DNA from: Camarhynchus parvulus
Lineage: Eukaryota > Chordata > Aves > Passeriformes > Thraupidae
Direction of reading: 5' to 3'
NCBI RefSeq assembly: GCF_901933205.1
Contig: NC_044574.1
Coordinates: 4,920,733 to 4,984,732, forward strand
Length of the DNA: 64,000 nt
Part shown: piece after piece, positions 11,305 to 24,088 of the stretch
Numbering within the stretch: position 1 is the stretch's first letter
Layout: every line of letters starts with the position of its first letter
Made by a program: the position numbers and the translations under genes
The notes under the pieces: generated by a model
Database searches by the model: none
The model's input: the letters and a program-made list of their open reading frames with translations, nothing else
Told to the model about the DNA's origin: nothing

Positions 11305-14300
11305 TTTCTCTGTTTTTCATGGTGTTTTAGTAAAAATATTATGAATTCTGGTTGTTAAGAAGAAAATCTCCTGTTATCAAAAGTGAGAAAGGAGGACACG
11401 CTAGCAGCACAGAAGGGTTACTGCACACCAGGAAACTGCCTCTTCTCCATGAGCATAGGCCAGCTGAGAAACAAGAGGCTTAAAATTCTGTCTGGGAAAG
11501 TCTATGTTAAACTGGAGGGAAACTTTCCTAGTGGCTCATGGTGAGGACCATGAAATGGTTAATAGATTACCTGAAAGAACTATATAATTTCCATCACTCT
11601 AAACACCGAAGGCCAGGGAAGACAAATATTAATCAGAAATGGCAACTCTTTAATTGACTGGGGTTTGAGACAAAGGCATAATGACTTGATGCTGCTTTCA
11701 TCCTTTTTTTTTTCATTTATTGTCTAATAATCTATAAATGACCATGGACTAAATCAGTTAATTATTTTTTCTTGGGCCTAGTAAACCCCCTTATAAACAG
11801 GGGTGCCCTTTGAGAAAAAAAAAGAAATTAAGCAACAAAACAAATTTTTACATTAAAAAATGAACCTGAAACTTGAGGAGATTAGACAAAACAATCACTC
11901 AAAGTTCTCACTTCTTCCCCCTGACACTGGAAAGATCCCAAATGGCCAGCTTAGAGCTAGACAGTGATGCTGTCAAAGTCTAAACTCAACTGAAATGCAT
12001 CTCCTCCCCTGCCTAAATCCCCAAGGCCTGACTTCAATAAACAGGCTCAGTCTATCTAACACAAATCAGAAATGCAAAGCTCTTCCCAATATGAAATGCC
12101 AGACATTTTCTTTTCAAATAACATAACTTGATTAGTGTGGCCATCTGTAAAAATGAATAGAAGACTTGGTTTAATTCTCACCTTTTCCTGGAAAAGGTCC
12201 AAACACAGATCAATCTTTTCTCAGAAGAGAACTCACCAGAAAGCAGACTAAATTACCTCCATAGGAAAAAAAAATCAATATTTATGAAGTCTGTACATTT
12301 TAGCAATGAAGTCTGAATTCTTTTTTTTTCCTAATGGATGGAAGAGAAAATTTCAGGATGTCAGTCTTGAAAGGACAGAGGTAATTGCTGGCAGCCCTGA
12401 TTTTCACACACAAATTCTGGAAGGGAATGTGTCCTTCTTGCTGACAACTTTAAGTTCTTCCCTACTTAAGAAGAGGCATTTTTCAAGCTATTCTTTGGCA
12501 CATGTTGCAGAAAGCCCAGCTGCCTAGGGTCAGCATTCTCTATTCCATCCATGGATAAGTTTCAGGCACATAAATATTTCATGAGATTTTTGAGATGTCT
12601 GAAAATCCTGCCTTATGTCTTTTAAGGTAGAAAACCCACAACAAAATCCAAGTTAAAAAAAATCACACCAAAAAAAAAAAAAAAATTGGAATATCTTTAA
12701 ACTTCCTGAAACAACACTAACAACCTGTTGTCTTGCCCTACCGTTTGCTTTTAATGGTACTACATTTGAGTCTAATTTTGGGGGTTAGATTTTATCTCAT
12801 TAGTTAATAATATCCATTCATAACAATTTGTGTGATTATAACTTGACTTTATAATCTTTATAGCACCCTGAGTCACTTGGCAAAAAGGAGGCTTATAAAT
12901 ACAGCTCATTACATTGACATGCTTTTTTAATTTTCCATTTTCCTCTTAGAAATGCAGTATTAAAATACAGCAAACAGCGAATTCTGAGGAGAATGGGAGG
13001 TGCATCTATTTAATTAGCTTCCCAGAAAGAGAGAAGTCTTCCTGAGATTTGGTTATTTTTGGTTTTTATTGCATCTAGAAAATTCAGTAGAAGTTTATCA
13101 GTGTTTGTAGCCATATTTACATACATACAGTTTTCTTTAAATCTACATGAACACTTTTCTCTTTAAGTCCTCAAAGATATGCAGCAATAGTTAAATGGCA
13201 TCTGGTCCAATTTCATTGTCACTAATAATTATTTTATTGAGAGAGTGCAATAAGATAAATCAACCTCCTATATGTTCATGAACTTTTTTAGGTGTGAGTT
13301 TGACATCACATTGCACACAGCTCAAGCTAGGCTGACCTCTGTACCCAAGCTAATTAAGTTGAGGGTAGTCTTGCCTTGAAGTCACCACGGTCACCCTATG
13401 CCAGGCAATGACATTTGGTTTGTGTCTGCAGGTATAAGGAATTATCATGTTTCTTGACAGTATTAATAATCCTGTAATTCAATTCCTTCAATTTATATCA
13501 GAAAGCAAACAACAATGCAGTTTGTGAACCCTAAGGTTTAATCAGTGGGAGCTGATCTGAGTGAACATAGTTTTTACTTTCATCTCTGGACTCAACCTAA
13601 TCCAAGCTGTTTTCCTGACCTAATCTTGGACCTTCCAAAAAACCACACCGAGAAACTGGGGTGCTGCAGCCATGAGCCAGATTTGTAATTCAGCTGAGGT
13701 TCGCTTTGCATTCTACTTTTAGTCAAAGCCAGTTTTTTGTTCTGAAACAAAAAGAAATGTTGAATAAAGGTACTTTCAATCAAGGAATGTCCTTACTTCC
13801 AAAGTCCTGGGACATGCTGCAGGAGTGAACAAGACATCCATATTAAAGCTTGGGTACACAATATTAGAGTAAAACTCGAGGTCTGACCTCTAACATACCT
13901 CACATTAGTGGAATAACCATTTTTTTTCCTAGGCCAGCATAAACCACTGTGTGAAAACTGATGTCACCTGAGTCTGGATGTCACTAAAACATCAGAATTG
14001 TTCTCACTCCCGACCTAAATCCCACTAAACCAGAATTGTTTGCAGTAGTGGCTAAACCAAATGCCTAAGAAAGATTGATAGAACAGGACCAGCTTATACC
14101 AAGATTTCCATGCATCTATTCTTCCAGACCCAGGTATTAGCACAGCTTCCACTGGCTTTGCATTTAGCAATTGTCAATGGATCTCTCTTCCACAGATTGC
14201 TCTAGACACACCTTCAGGTCATCTAAACCTTTCCACCTTTCCAATCCAACATATCCTTACTTAAAAAAAAAAACAAAACCAGAAACACCAAAGGCATCCT

Positions 14301-14918
14301 TTGGGTACTGTGAGCTAATTTCTCCTGCAAAATGAGTTTTGTTGTAAGTGTGGGGAAATGGGAGGTTTCATTTAGAACTATAAATTTTGGAAAAATGTCC
14401 TCTAAAACCACAAAAACCTGAAAAAAATAGGTTGGATCTGTGTTTTGCATGTTTCATGTTATTACAACCCTCTGCAGAAGGCAATGATAACCCAGGTTTC
14501 TGTTAATAAAGTCCCTGGGGCAAATTAGAGTCAAACAACACTAAATGAAGGGTGTTTGCAAATACACACATGTAGGGTTTATTACAGAGTAATTTAGCTG
14601 CACAGGAAAACAGGCATGCAGCCATTTTGGTTGTTATTATCTATAGTACTGTGACAATAAAAAAGCATAAAAAATCACTTAAGAATATGCATTAGAAAGA
14701 GAAGGAAAGGACAACGATGTGAAGACCTCACCAGTCATACACCTCACAATGAGATCTGGTTGCTGAGCACTCACGGTCATAGTGTTGGTCACAGACTGGG
14801 TCCTTTGGGCAGCAAGGAAAAGTTCCCAGGAAAATCCCCATGCAGCAGAGCTATTGGGTTTATCTTCACTCAGGGTCAAGAACAACCAGGTATCTCCCCT
14901 GGGGTGGGGGTGTTTCAG
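11305..14918. other. Unique non-coding sequence
   Basis: No gene recognised. It contains A- and T-rich runs (for example A16 at 12670-12685). AT-rich stretches at about 12820-12960 look unremarkable by eye, but conservation cannot be judged from one sequence. Confidence 0.55.
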
Positions 14919-15044
14919 CTGGATGATGCTGTGTTGATCAAGAACACCTGAATGATGTGATGTTGTGGATCAGGGACACCTGGATGTGATGGAATGTTGT
15001 GGATCAGGAGCACCTGGATGATGTGATGCTTTGGATCAGGGGAC
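14919..15044. repeat. Minisatellite, four units of about 32 bp
   Basis: Units start at 14919, 14948, 14980 and 15014, with lengths 29, 32, 34 and 31. Each has the pattern CTGGATGATGTGATG...TGGATCAGGRACAC. The units are imperfect and differ by small insertions. Confidence 0.85.
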
Positions 15045-16173
15045 ATTTCAGGAGTCTTTGATGCCTTCTGATTCCATACAGCTGCCCATCACATCATGGC
15101 CCACCATGGCCCCTCAGCAGAGTGAGCACCTTCAGGCCACTTGTGAATGTCCCAGTATCTCCTGGGAGTTACCACAGCTGAGTTCTCTGATAAGGACAAG
15201 GAGACAGTTCCTGCCTCACAGGGCTCCCCTCTTTCCTTATCTCACCCATCACCAGCTGCAGCCTGGGCTGGGCTGTGCTCACCCTTGGGTACTCTGCACA
15301 GCAACAGCTTCCTCTGATTGTTTGAGCCATCAGCATCCCAGCCTCTCTTCCAGGATCACTTCTGGATACATTCTTCTCCCTAGACCTGGGATTGGACAAT
15401 AATATCCCCTTTATCTTGTCCCCAGTTCCTGTCACAGCCCAAATTCAGTACCTGGGGAGGGGTGGCTTCAGCACTCGCAGATGAACAGCTCTTTCCTTGC
15501 AGTTTGCCAGTGAGCAAAAATCCTCTGATGATTTTAGCAACATTTAAGCCATTAATGATGTCAGTCTCTCATACGTCTTCTACAGGTGGGACAATAGACC
15601 CATTTTTCATATTAGGCATCAGTTGAGGATTCAACAGAGACACCTATTCTGACAAAAATGTCCTTTATGCTGGCAAAAATAGCCTCTATCACTTTCTTCA
15701 CTGCTGCAAGAGCTACATGTGATTCAGCAGATTTGGAGCCTGGTTACATCATTTAACATCTGTGTCTCTATCTCACTGGCAAGGTCAATTTGTTTCTGCA
15801 AATAGAGTTCCCTCAGCTACAAGGGGCAGTCAGTTCATGAATTCCCAGGGGTTCAGTTCTTCTTGCTTTTCCTTCCCTCTGACACAATTCCAACTGGGGA
15901 TGCTATTAAGCATTGTAAAGTTAACATTCTGCTGTGTATGGATAGCAGCACTCAATTTTTATCCATCTTTTAGGTCTTTTTGTTCTGAAGTCCTCATTGT
16001 AGTCATACTGCCTACATGGTATAAAGCCAACTTTTGAATGAGTTGCAATTTTTCTAAATATTTTTGAGCATTGATGGAAGGCCAGATTGCTCTTTTATGC
16101 TGCTGATGGGCTGGACCTTTGTAAACCACAGAGAAATCTAATTTCCAAAAGATTTACAAAAGGAAATCCCTTC
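15045..16173. other. Unassigned, locally GC-richer stretch
   Basis: 15050-15470 is visibly richer in C and G than its surroundings and open on both strands (123 codons on +, 88 on -). No protein family is recognisable, so an unlabelled LTR or other old repeat is as likely as anything coding. The rest to 16173 is ordinary unique sequence. Confidence 0.45.
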
Positions 16174-16272
16174 TTTTATGTTTACATTGAGATTTTAATT
16201 TTATGTTTACATTGAGAATTTAATTTTATATTTCTGTTGAGATTTTAATTTTATATTTTCCTTGACTTTTAA
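16174..16272. repeat. Minisatellite, four units of 25 bp
   Basis: Units begin at 16174, 16199, 16224 and about 16249. The pattern is TTTTATRTTTNCNTTGAGATTTTAA. The first two units are nearly identical and the fourth is the most diverged. Confidence 0.85.
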
Positions 16273-17348
16273 AACCAATGTTTTTCTTCACTACTAGTAT
16301 TGAAGGAGACCTGCCAAATTTCATTCTTCAGTATATTTCTTTTCTGTGGCTAACACTGGTGATTAGAAGAGGAATTTAAAAAATATATTTTAGTTTATTG
16401 GTTCAATGTTTGTTAATTTTTCCCTGAGGTGAAGTGTATAATGGATCATAAACCTTTTAGTAAAAGTACTAATTCAGTATTGCAGCTTAAAAAGATCAGT
16501 CTAGAACCAACATATTATTCCAATATTATAGATTATTTCCTTGAAAACTAGCTGTCTATATAAGTCAAAGCCATATCAAGTTAAAAAAAAAACCAGCTAA
16601 TATTTTGTTGAGCAGGAACAATTTATTTAAACAGACATCTGGAGTTTAAAATAAATAAAGGAGTAAACCCACGTGACATTATTTGAATTCAGCACCATTT
16701 GCTTGTTCCTTTCTTAAAGTTTTTCAAACTGAAATTGCATAAAATCATTGATTTCATATATATATTTGTAGGAATCCCTCTAACTTTTTGTCCCAAGGAA
16801 ATGCTTGGAATACATCTCCTTAGCAAAGCAAATGTGGAAATAGTATATAAGATGTTAACAAGAGATCAAGAGCAATATGAAATAAGCACATGGCGTTTAA
16901 TCTTTTCCCTTGTAACCTGGTTTCCTGACATAACTCCACCAACTTCAATGAAACTACATCAAAACACAACAGCTGGCTCCAGGCAAGTGAATTTAAAGCC
17001 CTTTCAGAGTAGGGGCAATGGGAGTCCTCCCTTTTCAAAACATCAAACACCCAATAAAACAGAAGGGATAAATCTCCTGCTGCTCCGGTCCCATAACTCA
17101 CAGCGACAGCTCGGGTCAAGGAATAGCTCAGTTGCATTAATGCAGCAGTAGTGATAAAATAGTGATAAATCTTCAGCAGCAGCCAGAGCTGAGGTGTTTG
17201 GGATGAAGACAAAACACACAGAGCTGTGCAAAGCTGCCTCAGGTCTGTCAGGGTCAGCACCAGGTGGGGTTAGCAAACCCCTGTCATTTCTGAGAGCACA
17301 GAATAGAGATATTCAAGGCGGGTGTGGAACTAGTAAAACCATTGTGCT
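16273..17348. other. Unique sequence before the foldback
   Basis: No gene recognised. Overlapping open frames on both strands (150 codons + at 16699-17151; 146 codons - at 16820-17260) have no domain I know and are probably chance. Confidence 0.45.
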
Positions 17349-17390
17349 AATCTGGGCTAATAAGGTTTGCCAGGCTCCAACTAATTGCAT
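17349..17390. repeat. Left arm of a 42-bp inverted repeat
   Basis: This arm pairs with 17973-18014 at 39 of 42 positions; the shared core is atctgggctaataaggtttg then ccaggctcca. The arms enclose 582 bp that include a CR1 copy. Confidence 0.9.
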
Positions 17391-17392
17391 AA

Positions 17393-17893
17393 CTGGAGTG
17401 CTGTGTCCAGTTCTGGGCCCCTCAGTTTGGGAAGGACGTGGAGACGTGGAGACACTCGAGTGTGTCCAGAGGAGACAACGAGGCTGGAGAGAGGCTGGGA
17501 ACACAAACCCTGTGAGGAACCACTGAGGCAGCTGGGGGTGTTCAACCTGGAGAAAAGGAGACTCAGAGGTGACCTCATCACTCTACAGCTCCTGAAAGGT
17601 GCCTGTGCTCAGGTGGGGCTGGGCTCTTTCTCCAGCAGCACTGACAGAACCAGAGGACACAGCCTCAAAATGTGCCAAGGGAAATATAGGTTGCATATCA
17701 GGGAAAAGTTTTTTACAGAAAGGGTGATAAAGTTCTGGAATGGCTGCCCAGGGAGGTGGTGGAGTCCCCATCCCTGGGTGTGTTTAACAAAGCCTGGATG
17801 TGGCTCTGGGTGCCAGGGTTTAGTTGAGGCGTTTGGGTTGGGTTGGACTTGATGGTCGTGAAGGTCTCTTCCAACCTGGTCATTCTGGGAATT
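17393..17893 (+). mobile_element. CR1 LINE 3' end, 5'-truncated
   Basis: About 500 bp of CR1 3' region: 'gagtgctgtgtccagttctg', then 'caacctggagaaaaggagac', 'ggaatggctgcccagggagg', and the terminal 'ggttggacttgatggtcgtg' followed by 'tcttccaacctggtcattct'. It lacks the reverse transcriptase region, as most avian copies do. Open frames across it are not genes. It is the longest CR1 copy in the window and lies wholly within an inverted repeat. Confidence 0.9.
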
Positions 17894-17901
17894 CAGTGAA
17901 T

Positions 17902-17981
17902 TAATTCCATGTGTTTGCAGTGTTTTGCCAGTGCCAGTGGGATAACCCACCAGAGCTGATGTGTGAAAACACATGGAATTA
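17902..17981. repeat. Inner 15-bp inverted repeat
   Basis: taattccatgtgttt at 17902-17916 pairs perfectly with aaacacatggaatta at 17967-17981, with a 50-nt loop. The right arm overlaps the right arm of the outer 42-bp inverted repeat. Confidence 0.9.
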
Positions 17982-18014
17982 GCTGGAGCCTGGCAAACCT
18001 TATTAGCCCAGATC
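17973..18014. repeat. Right arm of the 42-bp inverted repeat
   Basis: Partner of 17349-17390, with three mismatches. The similarity stops abruptly just outside 18014. Confidence 0.9.
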
Positions 18015-19450
18015 TGCAGCACTTGGTTCTGCTCCTAAAATACTTTAACCCTCCTCTCTCTTGGCAGCGTGCAAAACAATCCCAAAAAATGAGCAGAACA
18101 TGGATGGGAGGCAATGTCTTTAACTGGGAGGTTGCATGTGGCTGAAAGCCTAATTAAAATCAAGTGAATTTTTCAATAAAAATGCTGCTACAATGTAAAA
18201 GCCTGAGACAAGCACAGAGGAAGGTTAAGACAAGATAATTATAGAAGTGCTGCTGTGATTCTTCACTGTGGAAACCGGGCTTCAGTCTACTGATTGCCTC
18301 TTGGGAAATCTCTTGAACACCTGTCTGATCTCATTAATAAACATTTTAATTTATTCACACGTCTTAACTGCAAACAGAATCTTTCTTTTTAATGGTCATG
18401 AAAGGTGGATAGTGCAGTGTCTGTACAGTCCTAGAAAATGAGGCAGGTAAGGAACACAAATTAATAACCTCTTCCAGTACTATTGACTCTATGTGCTTGT
18501 TCAAATAAATGCTCAAAAAGTCTTGGGACAAACTTGTGTACAGTGAAAAACCAACATGATAAATCATGCAGGGATTATTCTTCTGAAAAGCCACAATTTT
18601 CTGCACTTGATTAATTTACTGAAAATGCTGAGAAAGGGAATAATATCTGCTGGGCAGTGTTTTCAGTCGGGTCCATAGAAGCTAGCTCTACAGCAATGTA
18701 AATCTGTGCAAATTGACTGTGGGTGTGAAGCCTCTTGACCATTATTATAAAGGGGGTGTGTTTACTACTTCAGGGCTTAAAAAACTATCCAACTATGCCA
18801 TTTTAAGAAGAAATTTTTAAAAGGATATATATTTATTACAAATTATTATTTTTTTTACTTAACAGATTTACAAACACAAATCCACTCCAGATTTGAAGTG
18901 AGATTACTTAGCTATGGTTTACTTGCGATCTACAGAATGACAACAAATGTTGTCAAACTCTGATTTTTCCTTGATCCTTATTTCAGTTGTGTTCCCTGAC
19001 ATGGGTATGAGAATGGTCAGGGAAGCGCTGAGAGGAGCTTTTAAAAGGCTGTGAAGGCTGAAACATCAGGCAAGGTAACAAAACCCTGGAGAGGTAAAGG
19101 GGAATGTGGTCCTGTTCAAAGGTCTGACAGCTCTTCCTGCTTTGGATGCATCCCTTCAACCTCCTTCAAGACTTTTTCTTTGCCCTTCCTATTGGATTTC
19201 ATTTCATTATTAAATTTAATAGCATGTCCAGCCTTCTGCCTTTCAGAGGAGAAGAAAGATCTTTTATATCCCCTATCTTTTCCTCGTGTCATGATGCAAG
19301 CATTCCAATAATTGGGGTCTTTCTACTCCCCATTGCTCCTGAGCCACCCACTTTGAACCTGAAGGTTTTGTTTAAAAAGCCCTACAAAGTGCTGTGGAGC
19401 TTGACTGATAAAACCAGTCATCCTCTGAGCCATGCCATGGACCACAGCAT
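18015..19450. other. Unique non-coding sequence
   Basis: No gene or named repeat recognised. AT-rich patches near 18820-18860 are of low complexity. Confidence 0.55.
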
Positions 19451-19583
19451 TTTGGAAAATGCTCTCAGACACATGGTGTGGGTTTTGGGATTCTCCTGTG
19501 CAGGGCCAGGAGTTGGATTCCATGATCCTTGTGGGCTCCTTCCAGCTCAGCATATTTTCTCAGCATATTTTTGGTTCTATGGT
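19451..19583 (+). mobile_element. CR1 LINE 3' tail
   Basis: 'gctctcagacacatggtgtg', then 'gggccaggagttggattcca', 'gatccttgtgggctccttcc' and a terminal 'ttggttctatgg' are in the order of one CR1 subfamily's 3' end (the 'gatccttgtgggtcc' type). The same subfamily appears at 31171. Confidence 0.8.
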
Positions 19584-22500
19584 TTTCTCTCCACTCTTAA
19601 GCTTGATCTGCTTTTAAAGTATTCCAAAAGTGGAAATGTACCTGGCTTTCTGTCCTGTGCCTTATTGTGGCGTGGATGTATCCCAGTGTGAGATTAACAC
19701 ATGTGATATGGACATTCTGGTTTTAACGTGGAGTGAATTTACAAAACTCTTCAGAAATATTACAAGACTGGAGGACTGCTGGCACTCAGGGAGAAAGATT
19801 TAAGATATTATCCTCCTGGCTTTATTCTTTGTAAAAGAATGTAATTTTCTAAGCAAGGCATATGTAAAATTGAAAGTACAGCAGCTTGTTAGCTCTTCTT
19901 GAGGACCTCCAACGTATCTGGTTTTAGGGAATAGGAAGGTAGCCAAAATTTGCTGAGAAGAGACTATCCTAAGTAGACAAAATGCTTTGGCCGTTTATAA
20001 TTTTATTCTGAACTTTATTTAATTTCCTGAAGTTACAAGATTTGAGAACAAAGTTCATTGAGTCTTTCTGCACAATGAAGGGAGGTTGTCAATGTTAATG
20101 GCAGGGAAAATGCAAGATTTCATGGTGCTTTTTCCCTGAAAGAATTCCACACTTGTCTGAGATCCAAGGCTTTCTGGATCCAGTTTCTAATACAGAAACC
20201 TTGAATAACACAGAGTAACTTTTTCTTGCCCTTTTATGCCTCAGTTTCCTACATTTGCCATGAAACTCTTCTGACAGAATGAGAACATGGTAATCTGGGT
20301 TTTTGATGGAGACACAGATGCCTGAAACACAGACCTCAGTCCTGACACCATTAGGGTGTGTCAGAGCACTATATGACACAATTCTGTACCCAGTGATGTG
20401 TTTTGTAGTGTCACCACAGCTGTTTTAGGAGTTTTAAAAACACACTGAAAATAAATAAATTTATTGACTTAGAGGTATTCTTATCCCTCATCATATGAAG
20501 GCTTCTAGTTCCAGAACTTTCTGCTGCATCTCCTCAAGGCCAAGTTGTTCTAACTGAATAACAGAACCAACAACCACTTTGGGAATGTCACATCAGTCAA
20601 GCATTAAAAAAAAAAAAAGAAAATAACAAAGCCACATTGAGGCAAAATGTAGAAGAAATAGAGATTAATCAAATAAAAAATATAGTCTCTTATGCTAAGG
20701 CATTTAAGAGGTCCATTAGATCCTGTTTGGAAGGAGAAAGATCTGACTTAAAATTAATTTCTGTTCACAACAAAATCTTGTCCAAGGGTTGATGCTGCAT
20801 TTCTCATTCTTATTTTTCCACAGATCTGCAATACCCCTGAAATTTCCTTTTCTCCATTCATCTTTCCTGCTTTGGAGTTAATTTGTATTTCCTCCATTAC
20901 TGACCCTGTCACTTTGCTTCCACTCCAGACTCCCATTGTTCTGCTCAAACTATTTATATTCCAGTCCTTGGTTACACTTCAGTCCATGACTTATTTCTGA
21001 ATTAGTTACAATCCCAGACACATTATTCAATCTACTCCTTTCTTTTCTCAGCATCTTATCTCTCTATCAGAATTCATCCTCCCACTTAGGTTTTCATCAG
21101 ACACATAGGTCAAAGATAGCTGATTTTTATTCACAGCACACAACTCAAAAATATGAAATGACACTTTTTTACCTACTTCCATTTTTTTTTTTTTTTTTAT
21201 AATTAACACACATTTTGTCTCCAACAAAAGACATTATTATGTGCTCACAAATTTCTCTGGATAGTCATGAACTGGGCAGGAAATATTCTTACCAGTCAAG
21301 TGTATTTTGGCAGTTCTGCTTCCAGCTGATCCAGAAATGCAGATTTATTTCATGGGTACCTGCTGGATAGGTACTCCATGGGGTTTGCATCTCATCAACA
21401 CACACTAGTTTGCTATGTGACCCTGAAAAATTTTGGGGGAGATTTTATTTCATCCATTCTCTTTTCTTCGTGCTGAATGGTGACAAGGTAGAATAAGTTA
21501 TATTCTGTTAGTCCTGATGGATGTGTATAAGGGGTCAAAATAATGTATTTTTCGTATTTTATAGGAAGTACTTTCCCAGGACCAACTTGAAAGTTTAGTG
21601 CACACATCCAGCATCTGATCTTTAGTGAAGTGGGAAGAACAAAGCATGAAAAACTGAGATTAGTAACCTTTGGAACAGTTCTAACAAAGATGACGCAAAG
21701 AATTATTTTAATGCTGCATTTTGTACCAACCTGAACATAATCAGTTTTCATTCTGCATGTTTCCTTTTAACTGACCTTTGTGTCTATTTTCCAGGACATT
21801 GTTTACTCTGTTTATGCTGTCTGGCTTTATAAATGGATCTGTTGTGTAGTAAAGTCTCAAATGTGGGTGTTTTGGGTTTTTTTTTTCCCAGAAATGTAGA
21901 CAAATTATGCCCAGTGCTTTTACCTTCAATGGGTTCAACAAAATCAGTTCAGCTGTATTAGTAATGTACTTTCCAACACTCAGCAGCCATCTAGGTTTGA
22001 ATTTTAATAAAACTAACACACTGTGTATTGGCTGCTGCATGAGTAGTAGTATTATGTTGCACTTATATAATAATAATTCTATTTACTAGGCAAGATACAA
22101 ATGAAACACCCAGAATGTAATAACATTAAAAAAAAAAATAGAAGTCAAGATACTTTTTCAAGCACCATTACACCTGAAAATTAAGTGAGCTGCAATGCTT
22201 TGTTTTACTTTTTCTCTCTTCCCAGGCAGAGGTCCTGCCTCCTTAGGTAGGGAGCTACGATAAGATTAGCTACTCGGTATTGATGTGAGTTGCTGCACTG
22301 AATACATGATGATGTGTAACCAAGACAATCTCTAGACACACTCTGTACCATTTTCTGTACTACACAGCATATGGGAGGAGGTAAATCTGGAATTATCAGC
22401 CAGCTAGCAATGAAACAGCAAAGTCTGGGGCCTCTTCCTACTGCTTGTGCTGGTACAGAAGAGGTAATTCCAGTACACCAGTCCCTCGTTCAGATCCTTC

Positions 22501-22810
22501 AGGGACTCAATTTCACCACTTGCTGGAAGCCTTTTCCAAAATATCAACAGCACAAATTGCTGGATGACTGGAGAAGATGAAGAACAACTTCTTTTGTGCT
22601 AATGAAGCATCTCACTGCTGAAAACAGTAATTTAGCACTGAAGGTGGGAATATTGGCAGGACAATGAATGTGTGTGCTAAGCTGAACTAAATGTCTCTGG
22701 GAGGATGTTTATATACTTATCCCATTTGCTAGTCTTAATGCAGTTATTGAAGGAGGTCTGTTTGTGAGATTTTATTTCAGGTTTTCACAGAGAAGCTGAC
22801 CTTAGATACC
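19584..22810. other. Unique non-coding sequence
   Basis: No gene recognised. It includes a T19 run at 21182-21200 and smaller A runs. Minus-strand open frames at 20095-20379, 21413-21751 and 21741-22040 show no motif. Confidence 0.55.
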
Positions 22811-22896
22811 TGATTTAGTGGTGGCTTGGCAGTGCTGGGTTCATGGCTGGGCTCAAAGATCTTAGCAGTCTTTCCCAACCTAAATAATTCTTTGAT
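22811..22896 (+). mobile_element. CR1 LINE 3' tail
   Basis: 'tgatttagtggtggcttggc', 'agtgctgggttcatggctgg' and 'tcttagcagtctttcccaac' then 'ctaaataattctttg' follow the typical CR1 terminal order ('gtcttttccaacctaaatgattct'). Confidence 0.75.
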
Positions 22897-23820
22897 TTTT
22901 AAAGTTATTGAAGTGATTTATAGTACTGTAAAGACCCTGTACCCAAGGCATTGTCAGATGGAACCATCTGCATCCTCCTGCTTTCTCTTGTCTTTGCTGT
23001 TGTGTTTATTATCCCAGATTAGTTACTCACAAAGACATTGGGCACCCTACAGTCAGACGAATACTCATTTTCTCTCTCTGACAAAGCTTTATGAGCAACA
23101 ACCCCTCCTCACTTGAGATTCTAATGAACAGTGTACTATTAAGAGGAAAGCCATCATAATTTTGCCTTGGTGCCAATGTTACATAATTGACATACCCCAG
23201 AGTGATGTCACACTGCTGTGAAATACCTTGACTGGGAAATACACCATTGCTCAGTTAAAACTGTATCCCAATAAATACTATGAAAGAAACAGAAGTCCTA
23301 CAACATTCCTTCTCATCCTAACTTAGAACAGAGATTTTCCACACTTCAGCTTTGTTCCTGACATCTGAGTGTAAATTTTACGGGTTTTAATTAATTTCTC
23401 ATGCAAAACCTCTCCACGTTTGCAGTGCATGTATTATTTCCCCTCTGCTGGTGCTCCTAGAGCCCTGATTCTGTTCCTGATTCTTTCCCTGGCATGTATT
23501 GTGTGCAGAATGGGGCTCCTGTGAATTGTCATAGTTTCAGCTGAATGAAGATGTAATAATGTGCTTCTTCTGAGAGTTTTGTTGAGGGCCTCTGCTAACG
23601 CTGTGGGAAAGCATCAAAAACACAAATTGGAGATGAGTGCTCAATGACTCTTTGCAAAGCTCGCTCATCAAATGTGCTTTCCTCTTTATTAGTACTGTGA
23701 ATGCTTTGAGTGTGGAAAACTCATTTTGTGCACTGCTATAGAAAAGCTTAGTTGAAAACGGACTATGAAATATGCCAGTAATTTTTCAGTTAAAATAGGA
23801 GGAAAATGCACTTTATAATT
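22897..23820. other. Unique non-coding sequence
   Basis: No gene or repeat family recognised between two CR1 tails. Confidence 0.55.
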
Positions 23821-24088
23821 ACAGAATCACAGAGTAATTTAGTTTGGAAAACATCCTCAACATCTTCAAGTCCAGCCTTTGACCCATCCCCACCTCGTCA
23901 TGCAGACCAGGGCACTGAGTGCCCCATCCAGTCATTCCTTGAACAATCCCAGGGATGGGGACACCAAACCTCCCTGGGCAGTTCCAATGCCTGACCACCC
24001 TTTCTTTGAAGAAATTCCTCCTAATTTCCAACCTGAGCCTCCCCTGGCACGGCCTGAGGCAATTTCATCCTGTCCTGTCACTGATTTC
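23821..24088 (-). mobile_element. CR1 LINE 3' end
   Basis: Reading from the left it begins with the reversed tail 'acagaatcacagagtaattt', then 'catcctcaacatcttcaagt', 'atcccagggatggggacacc' and 'gaagaaattcctcctaattt'. About 265 bp survive; the 5' part is absent. Confidence 0.88.

Noticed and set aside
17194..18022. Several open frames of 130-155 codons on both strands
   Set aside because: They overlie the CR1 3' end, which is known non-coding LINE sequence beyond the reverse transcriptase.
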